Shown: in pieces, positions 43,426-56,375 of the stretch
How positions within the stretch are numbered: the first letter of the stretch is position 1
How the letters are laid out: each line of letters opens with the position of its first letter
Source: Schistosoma haematobium
Lineage: Eukaryota; Platyhelminthes; Trematoda; Strigeidida; Schistosomatidae
Reading direction: 5' to 3'
Assembly (NCBI RefSeq): GCF_000699445.3
Contig: NC_067199.1
Location: 36,812,902-36,876,901, forward strand
DNA: 64,000 bases
Notes under the pieces: generated by a model
Told to the model about the DNA's origin: nothing
Database searches by the model: none
The model's input: the letters and a program-made list of their open reading frames with translations, nothing else
Program-made: the position numbers and the translations under genes

Positions 43426-46400
43426 TACATACAAGACATGTCTTTAATTAATTGCTTTATTGTTCACGTATATATAGTTTTATACTTTCTGCAAGGATTT
43501 AAGAGATACATGTTGTCTGGTTGTAAGTGGGGTATCTGATTGCATACTTTTTTCGACAATCATTTTTGGTCATTTTAAAATCAGGGCTCATTAGAGTTGT
43601 CAATGCAACAAAGTAGGTGTTTTTATTGATTATTGCTACCAACGTTTCAGCATATGTTAATTTGTTATCGGCTGTATGCTATTTGTGGACTTCGTGCAGA
43701 TCATTACACACATTTGATGGCTTCTCCAATCTTTGCCGTCTGTAACACCTACAATATTTGTAAAATATAAACTTTCAGTTTTTACTAATCTTTATTTTGT
43801 GTTTTAAAAGAAAAAACGATTAATGTTAAAGATCTTTGATTATGCCCAGAAATTAGTTGCAGTGAACTGCGATGCATGACTATGAAGGCGAGATTTTGTA
43901 TTCATTGAAAGCATTTTAAGTACTAATTGGTTATTCAATTATTAGGTTATTCTGTCTCATTAATCCATATTCACCCAATTCGTATCTTCAGTACCTAATT
44001 TTTTTTATCCTAATGTTATGCGGCAACTTGAACTAATGTACATGCGTCAGGTTCTACGCTCCATAAAACGGATTGTCTTTTAGAACTACATGACACTAGC
44101 ACATTCTCCTCGTTTGTACATGATGTCTTTGACCTGATCACTTACTGAAATACTTCAAATAACTACGAAACTAACTACCCAGTTTACGTGCTTCATTTTA
44201 ACATTTTGCGTTGGTTACTTCGAAGAAGTCTGGATAATTTCCGACACCTTTACCCTGTTGAACAATACATCTTAATTATTTAATAACACTACCAAGATTC
44301 TATTTGTCATTAGTATGGGTTAAACTCTATGATTTCTAGCTGTTAGTTAATTGATAACGCACATGTGTGACTTGTACTTGATAGTGGAATCAAAACAGCG
44401 TTGGTAACGATTCATCGAGTACAGTGATATCCATTTTGGACAAAGTTGATAAAATCTTGTGGTCGTGAGACAGATATTCTTATAGAAATCCGACTAGACC
44501 AGATTTACTTCCCACTTTTCTTTTTATCTTCAGATCTAACTAGTGTAATGTCCCTGAGTATGTCCCTGGACATGGTACAATGGTATTAATGCTCTAAAAC
44601 TTACGTTCTGACGCTTCCATCAACTTTTGATTAGATATCAAAGACAGGTTTTCACTGAACTAAATTGACTAGTGTTACTTATATTTTGAAAGGTAACTTC
44701 TTTATAGAGCTCTGTTTATTGATGTGCAATTTCCGGTATCTCGTCGGGCTGTAGTCTGCTGACTATTTTGGAACCCGATGATTAATGTTATCTTCGTGAC
44801 GTCGCTTTATGTAGTCATTAATAACGTGTGGAATGCTGGCGTAGGTTACTGATTCGCATTCCATCTCACTTGCTTTGGTTCCGGGTATTCGTTAGCATCA
44901 CGGTCTCAGAAAGCCTGTCTCGAAACCAAGTACTTAGTTGTAGGATGAGTTGTATATAATAGGGACATTATTACTAAATTTATAGTATGGACAAACAAGT
45001 TTCTCTCCATATATTAATTTTTAACACCAACCTCCATTTCTTGGATGGCGCCATTTTAGGTATTTGATAGCCTGAATATAGTTGCTTATGTTCATCGATT
45101 TATAAATTACTTTGTGCTATGCTGAACAATTTGTTTGGATCAGGGTAGCCCTTTTGTTTTAACCAAAATTTGTGTATACGCATGTTAACCCATATTTTTC
45201 AGCATGTAAACTGGTAAAACCATTCAACTTCTTTAGAGTAGCATTGTAAGACTTTTTGGTATAGTAATAATAATTAGTGATTATGTCTAGTTTATGTATG
45301 TTGGTTGAATTCCGGAAAGAGCTTGCATGTTATGAAGATTTTGGTTTAAAACAGGGAAGGTACTGAAAAATCACCTAATGAAAAGTTTTAGAGATGTAGT
45401 TTTTGGAGCTTGGAATTCGGTCAGAAACCATTAGTTATCAACTTACTGCAAAACATGAGTTTGAAAATGGACTTTTTTCAAATAATAGTATTGTTTTTTT
45501 CAGTTAGACTATGGCAGAGTGGGACTAACTTCCTCATAGCATGTACAGCAGGACTGTGAAATTGTTAAGCTGTTAACGTGAATGTCCGTAACGTTTTAGA
45601 GAACTGCTGTCGAGCAACATGGATGTGATATTATTAAGATCTGATTTGATCAGACGAGGTACTAAATTTTTAAGTAATGCAGGTCTCTAAAGAGGTTAGT
45701 TTGATTATAAAGATTCACGAAATCCAAGCCAAACGTGTGAAGTCGGTTGAAAATATCCTGATCTATAGTGTTCCGGGTGTCCGTTTAACAGTCATCAAGC
45801 AACCTAATAGCATCAGCGACGATAAGTTTCCTAAGAATAGTATTGAAGTGGGTCATTTACCAGACAGTCATTCGATACCTTGTAAACTGCCACTCGAAGA
45901 ACATACGTAGTACATCCTTTTAAAGAACAGTATCACCCTGTAAGTGTAGTTACGTTTGTGGGGTCTCCAGTCCAATCTTGCAACTAGTAGATGGAGGATT
46001 TGATACTTTCAACAGTTACTAGAGTACGCTTATGCATTTTTAAAACCTTTGGTGTGGAATATTTCCATTGGCTCATATGCCTGGTAATACTTGTAACAGA
46101 AACAGTAGGCTTGATGAAATCATTCAAATATAGGTCTCGAGAGATTAACCGTATTAGTGTGTTCAGCACAGATGTATACTACTGTTTCCAAAAATAAGAT
46201 CCCATCAATTTGTGGATAATCAAGTACTCTGTAAGCGTCCGGTGTCAGTTTCGAGTTATATGTGGAGGACCAGAGCTTTTTCTGCACATTGTGAACTGCT
46301 ACGACACTGGTTTAATATTGAGAAACCTCATATCCAGATGATTTTTCGCTATAAATCAGGGATAATTTTTCAAGTTTGCTGCTGCTACTTGACAAGTATT

Positions 46401-47740
46401 TCGTTTGTTATTCTACTATAAAAGCTAGAGCTATTGCCAAATAAACACAATGTTATGGCCTGAATGGTTCGTCTATATGAAGTGACCTAGTAAATTACTT
46501 GAGTTTTTTCATGAACCTCAAATTACGTATCTCCATAGGTTTCACATACGGATTTTATATCCTAGAAACCGTACTTCATCGACTAAGTCCACTCACTAAA
46601 ACAGGTTATATTAATCAAATTAAATTTACGGTTGGCTTTCAAAATCGCGCTACTTGGTGTGAGTTTGTAGCTTAATTATAAACTTCAATCTTCTGATCAT
46701 TTTAATTCGTTAGTGTGTATAACTTTTTGAACGTAGTGAAATTATTTTTCTGGATCTTTTTGTGAAATTGATTTTTCAGGAATTACTAAGTTGTTCATTA
46801 GTTTGGAAGTATATATTCCAATTAAAAGTACTGTGATTTTATTTTTTGACGTGATACATCAATTAGTATGCTGAAATTCATATTTCAATCAACAGCCCCT
46901 AATAGCCAGTTTTTTTAAGCCACAATAACCTTATTATAGGGACTTATCTTTCGGGGTTAATGCTATTGCAGAGCCCTTAGCTCCAAAAACAAGTTGTTGA
47001 TATCCAATTTATTCTAGTCACTAGTAAGGGATAGAACATATTAACATGGAATTATCCGGTTAATCGATCGCAGATTTTTACAACATTCAATGACCAAATA
47101 AAGAGAACTATTTGTAGATCTGATAAACTTTATTAAGACATTTTCTAAACAATTAAACGATCAGTAATAGGAATATAACTTGTAATAATCGGAATGTGTT
47201 TAGAAACTATTTGAGTTCGATACCGATTGATGAAGTAAATGTGAATAGCTAAGAAGTTCAATACTAGGATATAAAATCTGTTCAGTGCTTTCTGCTTCTC
47301 AATGGGCTTTTTCTTACTAAGATCATCTCGTGATGTAGAACTCCATAAAAATAATGATCAATTGTGCGTTTGTCAATTTTGACTAAATAATTTTAAACAA
47401 ACAAATAGCTATTGATAGAGTGAATTAGTGAAACGTGAGAAATTTGTTAATCAATTATTAATGTAAACAGAGCGTCATTAAGTTGACATGAAGTAGTGAC
47501 TAATAATCAATAATTCTGTGCAAAAACAACCTTTTACAACCATAGTAATACATAGAAATATTTTTATAGACATAAGAGTGAAATATGAAGAATTAGATTG
47601 AAACCCAATGTAAAGAGTAGAATTTAACATACTGTTTTTTATGCAACCTAAATTTTAAAGTGTGGATTGCTAAGGCTTCTATAAAATAAATTACATTTAG
47701 ATGTATGTAACTCGAGATAATTGAGTGAATTATGTTAATG
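43426..47740. other. Long stretch without a recognised gene
   Basis: About 4.3 kb of AT-rich DNA. Open frames at 45677-45910 and 46212-46421 lack recognisable domains or good splice borders. No intact repeat was identified. Confidence 0.4.
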
Positions 47741-47744
47741 ATGA

Positions 47745-47940
47745 GTATGAATCAGTCAGTCAGTTACAACGTAGAACTAGGTACATATATATACATCGGT
47801 TCAAGTTGCCATACCTCATTAGCACAACAAAATGAACACCGAATTCATAGAAGTAGTTAATTAAATGGTGGTAATATATAAAAGAAAGATTGCATATAAG
47901 GATATAGTACGGGAAGAAAGAATTAGTTCGTAGACAGAAA
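47745..47940 (+). repeat. Interspersed repeat fragment
   Basis: The stretch CAGTCAGTCAGTTACAACG ... CGGTTCAAGTTGCCATACC has the look of a common schistosome dispersed repeat that I have met before. No second copy is in this window. Confidence 0.35.
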
Positions 47941-48615
47941 GATATAAAGCAATTTTAATCTCATAGGATCAACTTCAAACTCATCAATTTGAATTTAATT
48001 CTATAAAACACTGCAGATTAAATGACGCAGTTAATCTGATTTGTGCCTTGGTAAAATATTCTGGGGGTCTGCTGTCGAATACGTAGAAGTGGCCTTGATA
48101 AATGACTTATGTACGTGGCTATACATGAGCTAATAAACTAATATAGGCACAGTAAATTGATCAGTCATGATATGCTTTACACTGGGGAATGTAAGAGAGT
48201 GACTATAGTAGATTATACGAAAACTTGCTGTGTAAAATTTCCCCTTGATTGATCTATTCAGATGAATTTTCAATGTATTAGTAGCTGTATCTCACTTTGA
48301 CTGGATGTTTCTAAGTAGTGTTTTCATAAAAGCAGTATTAAATCTATGACAGATATTTATCATTCATATTTCTTTCACAAAACAATGTATTTTGGTAAAT
48401 GAAATCATCCGATTGATTGTTATAATTAACCTAGTCGGACGAAATTTTTATTGGTCAAAACCTTTTATTAAAAATTCGTAATAGCTAATAAGTACACTCT
48501 TTATAAACGAATGAAATATTCTTTTCATGTATTAATAATAATAACAACAGTTTGATTAGTTGTATTGAACGAAAACTTGTTGGTGAAAAGTAATTCATAG
48601 TTGTGTAGAAAGTCA

Positions 48616-48919
48616 GTCACTGGTGAGAGTATAATTTATGGACGACCTTTGAGCGACGCTAAAATGACCCTGAAAGTGTCTACCTACTTAGTAGGGCTAA
48701 ATGAGGGTTATGAAGCAGTTTGAAGAATAAGGATCATGATTTACAGTTGATGGTTAGGGTTAAGAATTAGATTTAGTATTTTCATCATGAACTGATATCA
48801 GCTATAATGCCAAGACTATTTAGCCAAATGGGTGAATGAATCGATTTCGTGCCAAAATCTAAGACCTGTTCTCGTAAATCTGATTGGCTCGTCCATAAAT
48901 TATAGTCTCGCCCAGTCGC
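48616..48919. mobile_element. MITE-like element with TATAATTTATGGACGA inverted ends
   Basis: The left end GTCACTGGTGAGAGTATAA, then TTTATGGACGA, is the near reverse complement of the right end (TCGTCCATAAATTATAGTC, then TCGCCCAGTCGC). The inverted repeats are about 30 bp with four or five mismatches, enclosing some 240 bp of noncoding DNA. This fits a nonautonomous DNA transposon; the target duplication is unclear. Confidence 0.65.
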
Positions 48920-48929
48920 TTTTTAAAGT

Positions 48930-49539
48930 ATAAAAATCATACATTAGATATATCATTTGCATATCTTCTTTAAGATGTCAGTTACATATTTCGTCATTCT
49001 TTATTTTTTCCTGTTGTTATTGCAATTGCATACTTCAGTAGTATTGGTACTAAATAAACACATTTTTCTTTGATATTTATGTTGAAATATTTTCTGATGT
49101 CAATGATAATTATGTGTATTGTAACATTGTATACATTCCAACGTAATGCATACACACCCTCGCCTATAAAACGACTACTTGTCGTGGTTATTGAAGATAT
49201 CTTATTGAGTGTGTAGTCCAGTCTCTCCATAAATCATATAACTGGTATAACATTAAAACATCTGTAGTTGTTGAATTGATTTATTCTAAATATTTCTATC
49301 ATCTAGCATCATTTAAACATAGATGTATTCCCGCTATTTCTAAAATGTTTTATTCTAGCATATAATGGATTGGTAAATAGACAGATTGTTCTAACTTATG
49401 CCAAACGGAAAGTTAATTTACAAATGATCATTTGATTGATATTGGTTGTTATGTTGAAATGTAATATTATTGTATTCATTTTGTTAATCTATGACTAAAG
49501 TGTTATATCCTAGTGAAGATTAAATTACAGGTAACTTCT
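48930..49539. other. No gene recognised
   Basis: AT-rich sequence between a MITE and repeat family R. Nothing is supported. Confidence 0.35.
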
Positions 49540-49985
49540 GAGAATTATTAATGGACTAATATTATCTATATATTCTTATGGTATTACTATTCAGTAATTA
49601 GATTATGTATATCTCTATTCCCCTTATTATAAACTTCATTTCGACCTGTAAATTATTATTACACGATTTACTGTTCTTAAGTTATGTTCAGTTTATTGAT
49701 TACAGTCTCCCATATTCACAGTCACTTTTAGGCTAGATCTTGTTATTATGTTATTTCCTATTTTATGGTGTGATACAATCTGTTTGGCTGGTATATAAAC
49801 CAAGTATGTTTGAGATGGTTCGTATAGTGGAAGCTGGTATTAGTGTTCTGAACTCAACTGGCAAAGCTAGGAGGAAAAAGGATCAACAAGAACACTAGGC
49901 TGCTCATATTGGTTAATACATCATTGGCTTAGCACAGTACTAAGATTGAATAATTCGTATTTCGATTGGCGAAAAAATCACATGA
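49540..49985 (+). repeat. Interspersed repeat family R, long copy with TATA box
   Basis: Shares, in order, TATTAATGGACTAATATTATC, TTTTATGGTGTGATACAATC, TATATAAACCAAGTATGTTTG, AAGGATCAACAAGAACACTAG and AGGCTGCTC with the copy at 61600-62190. A TATAAA box at 49794-49799 lies mid-element, as in an LTR promoter. Its class is unresolved. Confidence 0.6.
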
Positions 49986-50694
49986 TAACTAGCCGGAGTT
50001 AAAGTCGCAACATAAAGAACTACGGGGAAAAATATTTCTTCATTCAAATAACATTCTCAATCTCTCATTAGGGAAATTTAATTACTGAAGATGGATTCGT
50101 AGAAAATTCGAAATTATTACTACTTTATAAAATCGTGAATAAATGTATCTGCAATTCATTAATGTTGCACTTATGCTATCTGAAAGTAAACACATAGAGT
50201 CCTGGTTAGTTAATTGAATTATTTATTACAAGTATTATGAGTTCAACGTGTCAGGAAAAGTGATAAAATCAATAATAAAGACTTCTAAAGATGAAATAAC
50301 ATAAATGCCAAAAGCTTACTTTCAATCACTGAATGATCAAACACAGTGTAATGAACGAAGACTTGATGCGAATAATCGATTTTTTATTCAGTGCAAAATC
50401 ATACACCAATTGTCCTATACATCCTTCATGATTCTTCCACGTTTCAATTCCTTTATGTTTCCTTTTCTGTTTTCTTCACTCCAATCTTTTAAACCTTCTG
50501 CTACCAGGTATTCCATTTCTGATTGGTGTTACATACTACTTACGTCCGTCAACACAAGTAGCATACAACACAATGGATTACTAATTTTTGTTGTAGATTC
50601 GTGGAGATTTTTAACTTCTTTTGTCTACGTCACTGACCAATCTTAGCTAGAAGACTATTGAAAACAAAAAGCCAATATGTAGCAGCTATTCCCT

Positions 50695-50800
50695 CTAAGT
50701 ATGGGACTCCTTAGCAGTGCTAGACTTGAAGGTCTTAGGTTCAGTCTTCGGTGGAGTAGTGAACGCGCACTCCTGACGAGTTTCTTACTTTAGTGAATAC
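50695..50800. repeat. Decayed inverted pair of hammerhead SINE fragments
   Basis: Plus-strand TATGGGACTCCTTAGCAGTG is a minus-strand ribozyme fragment. It is followed at once by a plus-strand fragment with GACTTGAAGGTCTTAGGTTC and then CGCGCACTCCTGACGAG. Most of both copies is lost. Confidence 0.5.
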
Positions 50801-51753
50801 GTTGCTCAGTACTTGTTGTTAAATGGTTAACCAAATAAAGACAGTCTGTGGTGTAAATTACAAAATAATACTGATTTCGAATAAGATTATTTCTTTGTAG
50901 CTAAACATCATTATTATAGGTTTGAGCAATCTTATATTGATATCCTTAAAATAAAATGAGTTTTTGTCTAGTATTTTTTGCGCTTAATTTTAACATCTAA
51001 CATGAACAAACAATGAATAGGCAGATTTGGTAACCATTATGCTACTGTTTAAGTACTGATTGGTAGAACTATTATACAACATCGTAGATACATATCGACG
51101 CATATCCCAATTAAAGTACATCAGAAAATCGACAAACCTATTGTAACTAAAAATTACCACCTCCAAATTATTTTTCACTGTTTAATGACTCAAATACCAC
51201 TGTTAGTCAGACAGTTTTAAACCTGGAGGCGATCCCGTAGATTCATAATATAATATAATTTGCATCATTAAAGAAATTGGTGAACAAAACCAAAAACCAC
51301 AGAACAGAATTAAACTCAAAGCATGTAGAAAGTTAATAATAATTCGACTAACAGATAGGAAATTTATATTTTTTAAAAATCAAGCCACATTTATGCAAAA
51401 TATATGAAATTAGGCTAAAAAGACAACTTGATCTAACATGTTGATTTTCTCTGCTGAAATCATTATTAACTATTACCCAATCTACATAAAATGAGAACAA
51501 AATTAACAGAGTAACATGAACTGATTTGTATTTCAAGGCTTCTCATCATCTTTAAACACATACCATAATCTATGAAGTTTAGCTTAAAACGACATAAGAA
51601 TTAAGATGAGGAAACAAGATATTCAATATAATAGTTAAGATCAATTTGTATTTGTATGTTCAAGGCGAAAGTATGAAAAGAATGCGGTGAAGTTATAAAT
51701 GATAATAAAGAGATGGTGAATAAAAACAATTTGTTTTAACAAATAAATAATAA
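50801..51753. other. No gene recognised
   Basis: AT-rich sequence. Small minus-strand frames have no recognisable domain. Confidence 0.35.
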
Positions 51754-51996
51754 TCAAGTTACATAGTTCACATAAAATGAATGTTGTAAGTGAATATCAT
51801 GCAGAACATCATCACTTTGAAGAAATTTTAGTAGACTTCGTAAACATGACTCTTGTTCCTTACTCCATTTGAATGAATTGAATGTCAAAATATTAAATAA
51901 ACAATTTGCACGACAAGAAACATTAGGAATAAAACGGCAATAATATTGAAAAGCACCCACTAGTGAACGTAATTCCGTAAGATTTTTTGGAGACGG
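51754..51996 (-). pseudogene. Gypsy reverse transcriptase/RNase H fragment
   Basis: The minus-strand frame encodes SLVGAFQYYCRFIPNVS and then FKWSKEQESCLRSLLKFLQS, the well-known RT-thumb to RNase H connection of Gypsy elements (LG..NYYRRFIP ... F.W......F..LK..L). Both sides are truncated. The right side is cut off by the LTR starting at 51998. Confidence 0.75.
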
Positions 51997-51997
51997 T

Positions 51998-53286
51998 TGT
52001 GGTGTTTGAATTTACTAATGATTCCTTTGTACTTGTTGAATGCTTGATTTCGAATTCTAAATACAATACATTCGTTTGTGCTCATCTAGTACTTCTTGAT
52101 CCTATTACGTCATTTCTGGGATTCTTAGTTCATACTATAATTCAAAACATCAAATTGGCGTCGCGAGCAGGAACTTGTGATGGAACGGTTGGATATACAT
52201 TCAGACTTTGATGCCTTTGAGGATTATTTTGAAAGGTTCGAAATTTGGGCCATGACCAAGGAAGGTGATGAGGATGTTAATGTTGTAGCACATTTCCTCA
52301 CATTCATCGGAAAAGAAGCATATAGCTTATTAAAGACTCTGGCTTTACCGCAAAAGCCCATTTCGCTTCCTTATACAACTCTCAAGGATCTACTGCTAGA
52401 CTATGTTAATTATACAAATTTCGAATGTGGTAAAGGAGGAAGATTTCGTAAAATGATTCATGAGGATATACAAAATTCCACTGCATTACGTCATCCCAAC
52501 CCAGTGCATACTCAAGGAAGTACATTGAGAAGTTGCGATGCAGTTCACGAAGCTGGGCACAAGTTTGGTCAGTGTTTGTCCTGTGGCAAGTTCCACTCTT
52601 TTAATTCATGTAAATTTCGTAATTCTAAGTGCTTTAAATGTGGTGATATTGGACAAATTTAGTCAGTTTGTAATACTGCTGTTCATTTTGCTGCAACTAA
52701 TATTAAGTCTTGTAATTCTGATTCTATTAAATCCAGTGTTTCTAATGATCATTTATCTTTATCAACGATTCCAAAAGACAGTGTAGAGTCATATAGAAGT
52801 TCAGAGTTAAATGAAACTCAGAATTCTTGCAAGACAACAGTTTCTAATCAATCGACTTATCAGATTTCTCATGTTATTGTACCAGATGTGGTTTTTCCTA
52901 ATAATTCACTTATTTCTGACAAAATTCCTTGCAAATCTAAGGAAAATATGTTGAATGAACCTAATCATGATCGATAACCTGATGTATTTTTGATAGATGC
53001 TGATTTTTCTAATGATCCTTTACTCTGCAATGACATTCTTAATAAATCTGAAGGATGAACTTGAGAAGAAGACGTACAATCGATTACAGATACTTAGACT
53101 CTAATTTAAGCTGTGGCGGATATGGTGTCTGAATGAACTAATGATTCCTTTGTACTCGTTGAATGCTTGATTTCGAATTCTAAATACAGTACATTCGTTT
53201 GTGCTTATCTAGTACTTCTTGATGCGATTACGTTATTTCTGAGATTCTTAGTTCATACTATAATTCAAATACTCCTAATCATCATA
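51998..53286 (+). mobile_element. Gag-only LTR retrotransposon with short LTRs
   Basis: The LTR-like copies 51998-52155 and 53121-53286 share TAATGATTCCTTTGTACT, TCGAATTCTAAATACA and CATTCGTTTGTGCT. A primer-site-like TGGCGTCGCGAGCAGG starts at 52156, right after the first LTR. Between them is a gag-like gene with an in-frame stop, then stop-interrupted Ser/Asn-rich sequence and no protease, RT or integrase. The LTRs differ at many positions, so it is old. It may be an internally deleted or nonautonomous element. Confidence 0.65.
52177..52662 (+). pseudogene. Gag with two CCHC-like knuckles, premature stop
   Basis: The N-terminal half (FDAFEDYFERFEIWAMTKEG ... VVAHFLTFIGKEAYSLLKTL) is typical of the Gag of K02A2.6-like/Gypsy elements. 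It is followed by two knuckles, CLSCGKFHSFNSC and CFKCGDIGQI...VC; the second is cut by a TAG at 52660-52662 and its His is replaced by Gln. Coding sense continues after the stop to about 52975 with Ser/Asn-rich sequence. These are 161 codons up to the stop. Confidence 0.75.
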
Positions 53287-53289
53287 TAT

Positions 53290-54075
53290 CAGTATGAGTC
53301 TCCTTGTTCTAAGTTAAAGAATATAATAAAACAATAATGTAATTTACCAACTTGAAAATTATATACCCATCTTACCATAGCAACGACAAGTTTACCACAC
53401 TTTCTTTCTGTATATAAAAGTCAGGTAGGAAGCGCTTGATAACGATGATCTTCGCAAAGTGGACTTAAAATGGTGTTCTCTTATTGGTAATTATTTTAAA
53501 CATCTTTGTGTTAACCAAATGGTTTTCTCTATCCACTAAATATCTAGGAATTGCACTTGTGAATACTTTACTTTTAAACTCAACTTTCGAGAAATATATG
53601 CAGAAACCTTAGAGATGTGCTATTCTTTCATTCTTTCCTATGTACTCACATCCAAAAGTAATTGTAGATTCGTGAAATACATCTGGAGGTAACTTCAGAA
53701 TGCTATTGATCTTATTATTAAGATTGATATTTTAATAGTTTTCGAATAGAATTAGTGCTGAATAAATTTAATGAGAGGTTTGGATTGCTGATAATTAGAT
53801 TCCCACCAACCAATCTTATGAAGACAATTATATAAATACCATTGGACTAGTCTGTCAGCTTTAATCAGACATTATTCATAGAATAAATTTTAACTAATTA
53901 GAATTTAACTATTTTAAATGGTTACCCCGTAAAAAAGTGTTCCTTGCATACATCTCACAAATATCTAACTCTTCGTTTACTTTGGGCTTCAGTTTTTAGT
54001 TTACATTGTCAGGTAGAATTTTCTGCTTCATAGTCTTGTGCTCCTTGTTTAAAACTGAAAAGTTATTCGTGGGTG
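53290..54075. other. No gene recognised
   Basis: AT-rich sequence without supported features. Confidence 0.35.
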
Positions 54076-54079
54076 TACT

Positions 54080-54255
54080 GGTCTATGTGGTATTTGTATG
54101 AATTAATGATTCTTTTATACTTGGTATGTGCCCGATTTTAAATTCCAAATATATTACCTTCGTATGTGCTCACCCAGTTCTGCCTGAGTTAAATTGCATT
54201 ATTTCGGGGATTTCTAGTTCACATAATAATTCGAATACTTCTAATCATCACAGTC
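54080..54255 (+). repeat. Diverged solo LTR of the gag-only element family
   Basis: Matches 53121-53286 in order (TTAATGATTCTTTTATACTTG, CCTTCGTATGTGCTCACC, AATTCGAATACTTCTAATC). No internal region is attached. Confidence 0.55.
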
Positions 54256-54732
54256 TATTAAGTAATGCAAAAATACTTCAAAAAAACATGTCCATGTTTA
54301 TATCTAATAGATAGAATGTGGCAAATAGTGAAATTCAAGATGGGCGTTTCATCGTATTTATGACCCGTCAGTTGGATGCATCCTGTATTATGAGGCTAAT
54401 CATCTTTTCTGCATAAACTTGTGTCATATGAAGGCAATTAGTTCAGTATGTACACATGCCAACTAATACTGATCGAATTTCAGTCAATATATCAACAATG
54501 AGGTAATCTAAACCACAAAAAAATAGAACACATACAAAGAAAAATAGATTAGTGTTGAACAGATAATGAAAGATTGGGGAATTAAAAAGGCTATTTCTCA
54601 AATGATACTTAGATTTCCAATATTATTTTCTATCAATTATACAGTTGCATACATATCGAATTAACTTATAGTTAATCTCGATAAGAAGATAAGAAGACAA
54701 AGATTGTCAGAACTATGTGATATAGTAGGTGC

Positions 54733-55104
54733 ATGCTTCATCTAAAACCAAAGAAACATGAAAAAGATTGTGTCACATCCCATTGTGTTTACCGATTTAA
54801 ATGTGTGTGGTCACATATACATAGTGAGGAGCATCGTGATCTCAAAATTAGGATGTGTGAACAAGTACCAAAATGGTTGCAGAAACAAATAGAATCGAGT
54901 GACCTAATAAGAGTAGAGGATAAACATCCATCATCCTCTTTCGCTAAACATATAATCGAAACAGGCCATAAGATTGATCTTAACTCGGCTTTTGTGGTGT
55001 TGTATAAAAGTGTAAAAGGGCGTACTGAAGCCTTAGTCATACGGAAATTCAAACCCCCTTTTTATGTTCAAAAACAGTTTGTTCTCACCTTAAACCTACC
55101 CTGA
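54733..55104 (+). pseudogene. Penelope-like element C-terminal GIY-YIG-type fragment
   Basis: A 123-codon open frame starts KDCVTSHCVYRFKC and includes EQVPKWLQKQIESSD, SSFAKHIIETGHKIDLNSAF and VIRKFKPPFYVQKQFVLTLN. This order resembles the endonuclease end of schistosome Penelope-like elements (CVY.F.C ... YIG ... EH.P.WL ... IAKHL..TGH..D...AF). The YIG box itself is replaced (HIHSEEHRDLKIRM), so the nuclease is probably dead. The frame is intact to the stop, but the RT is absent. Confidence 0.6.
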
Positions 55105-56018
55105 TAATATTGGCTTATTAACTAGAGTGATTAAGTTTCAAATTGTGTTCACATTATTATTATTACTCTTATGATTATCCTTGTCTCCTCTTACCTTCCG
55201 TTTCTAGGCCAGGTTACCTTTTATTCTTTTATATATAAACGTTCTTAACAAGTATATGTGTGATCAGATTGTTCGAAATTTATTGTGCTAGCATATCACA
55301 TAGTTGTGATAATCTTCGTCTTCTTATTACATCATTGAAATTTATCAAATGGACTATTTGTTTTATAGTTAATCATTCAACTGTGAGTACCTACTCAACT
55401 AGTTTTCAGTAGTACAGCTGTTTCAACAAAGAATTTAAGCTTTTGCAACTAATTGATTTTCTCTCATCATTTAATTCATAAACAGTTAATTGGACATTCA
55501 TAAATACTTCTAATCGTTCATACATGAAGGGTGTGTAAATTAATGAACTATAGTGCTAACAATTCGATTGTTCACATTAAAATACAGACTCACGAGAAAC
55601 ATATGAATGTACTTATAATAAAGTTATTTACATTGTTTTTACATTAAAACAACAAATGTTCTAACTATTCACAAGATAAACCACATGATATCTTCACACT
55701 TCTTAAGTTACTTCAACTCTGAAGAATCAAATTATTTTTTGTCAGACAGTGTTAAATAAGAAGTACCAAATGTTCAAACTGGGAAGGTGTAACTATTTAT
55801 TAAAACAGCTATTTGAAAGCGGTAGCAAACATATGGTCGGATAATTTCAAGGCATATAAAAGTTATTCATTTTTACCAGGTCACTATATAAATACCCTGA
55901 ATTCACAGTTGTATCCTGAATTAACTCTTACATAAAACAAAACTTGTGTTCATGTTCCAAACTAATGGATACTGTACAAATTGTTAAGAGGAACATTTGT
56001 GATAGACATTATGTTACA
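55105..56018. other. No gene recognised
   Basis: AT-rich sequence; the first part may be the 3' end of the Penelope-like fragment. Confidence 0.35.
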
Positions 56019-56375
56019 TGTAGTGACTCACGTTTATCACGAGAACACGACTGGTTTAATAAAAACAATTATTATTATAACCAACTGTACCAGTGTTTAT
56101 TTTATTGTGCTTTTGTTTAACTGTGCTAATTATAGCCACTTTGTGCTTCCATTACCTTCCATCATTGTTCCGCGGTTTTTGGTACTGTTCGCACGTACTC
56201 CTGTCTTCTGCTTCCACTTGTACCATTCCTTGGCACGATCTCGGTATTCGTTCAATACCACGAGATCACCAACGAAATAAATCTGGTTACGTTCGATCTT
56301 CGCCTTCTGATTTATTTGGCACGTGTTTCTTGTTAACGGTGTTCATAGTTAATCTCAACTCAACGCCACGCTACA
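56019..56375 (+). repeat. Solo LTR, family A, oldest-looking copy
   Basis: A 357-bp copy from TGTAGTGACTC to CCACGCTACA, with many differences from 10954-11308. Flanks are TACA and TACT, a 4-bp duplication with one mismatch. Confidence 0.7.

Noticed and set aside
45677..45910. 77-codon plus-strand frame as an exon
   Set aside because: It has an acceptor-like AATGCAG just inside, but no neighbouring exon, motif or donor.
50305..50646. 113-codon plus-strand frame as a gene
   Set aside because: Its composition is that of AT-rich noncoding DNA, with no motif and no splice support.
51998..52155. Assigning the primer-like site at 52156 to a specific tRNA
   Set aside because: TGGCGTCGCGAGCAGG has the right position and TGG start, but I cannot match it securely to a tRNA without a search.
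54789..55052. 87-codon minus-strand frame
   Set aside because: It is antisense to the Penelope-like fragment.
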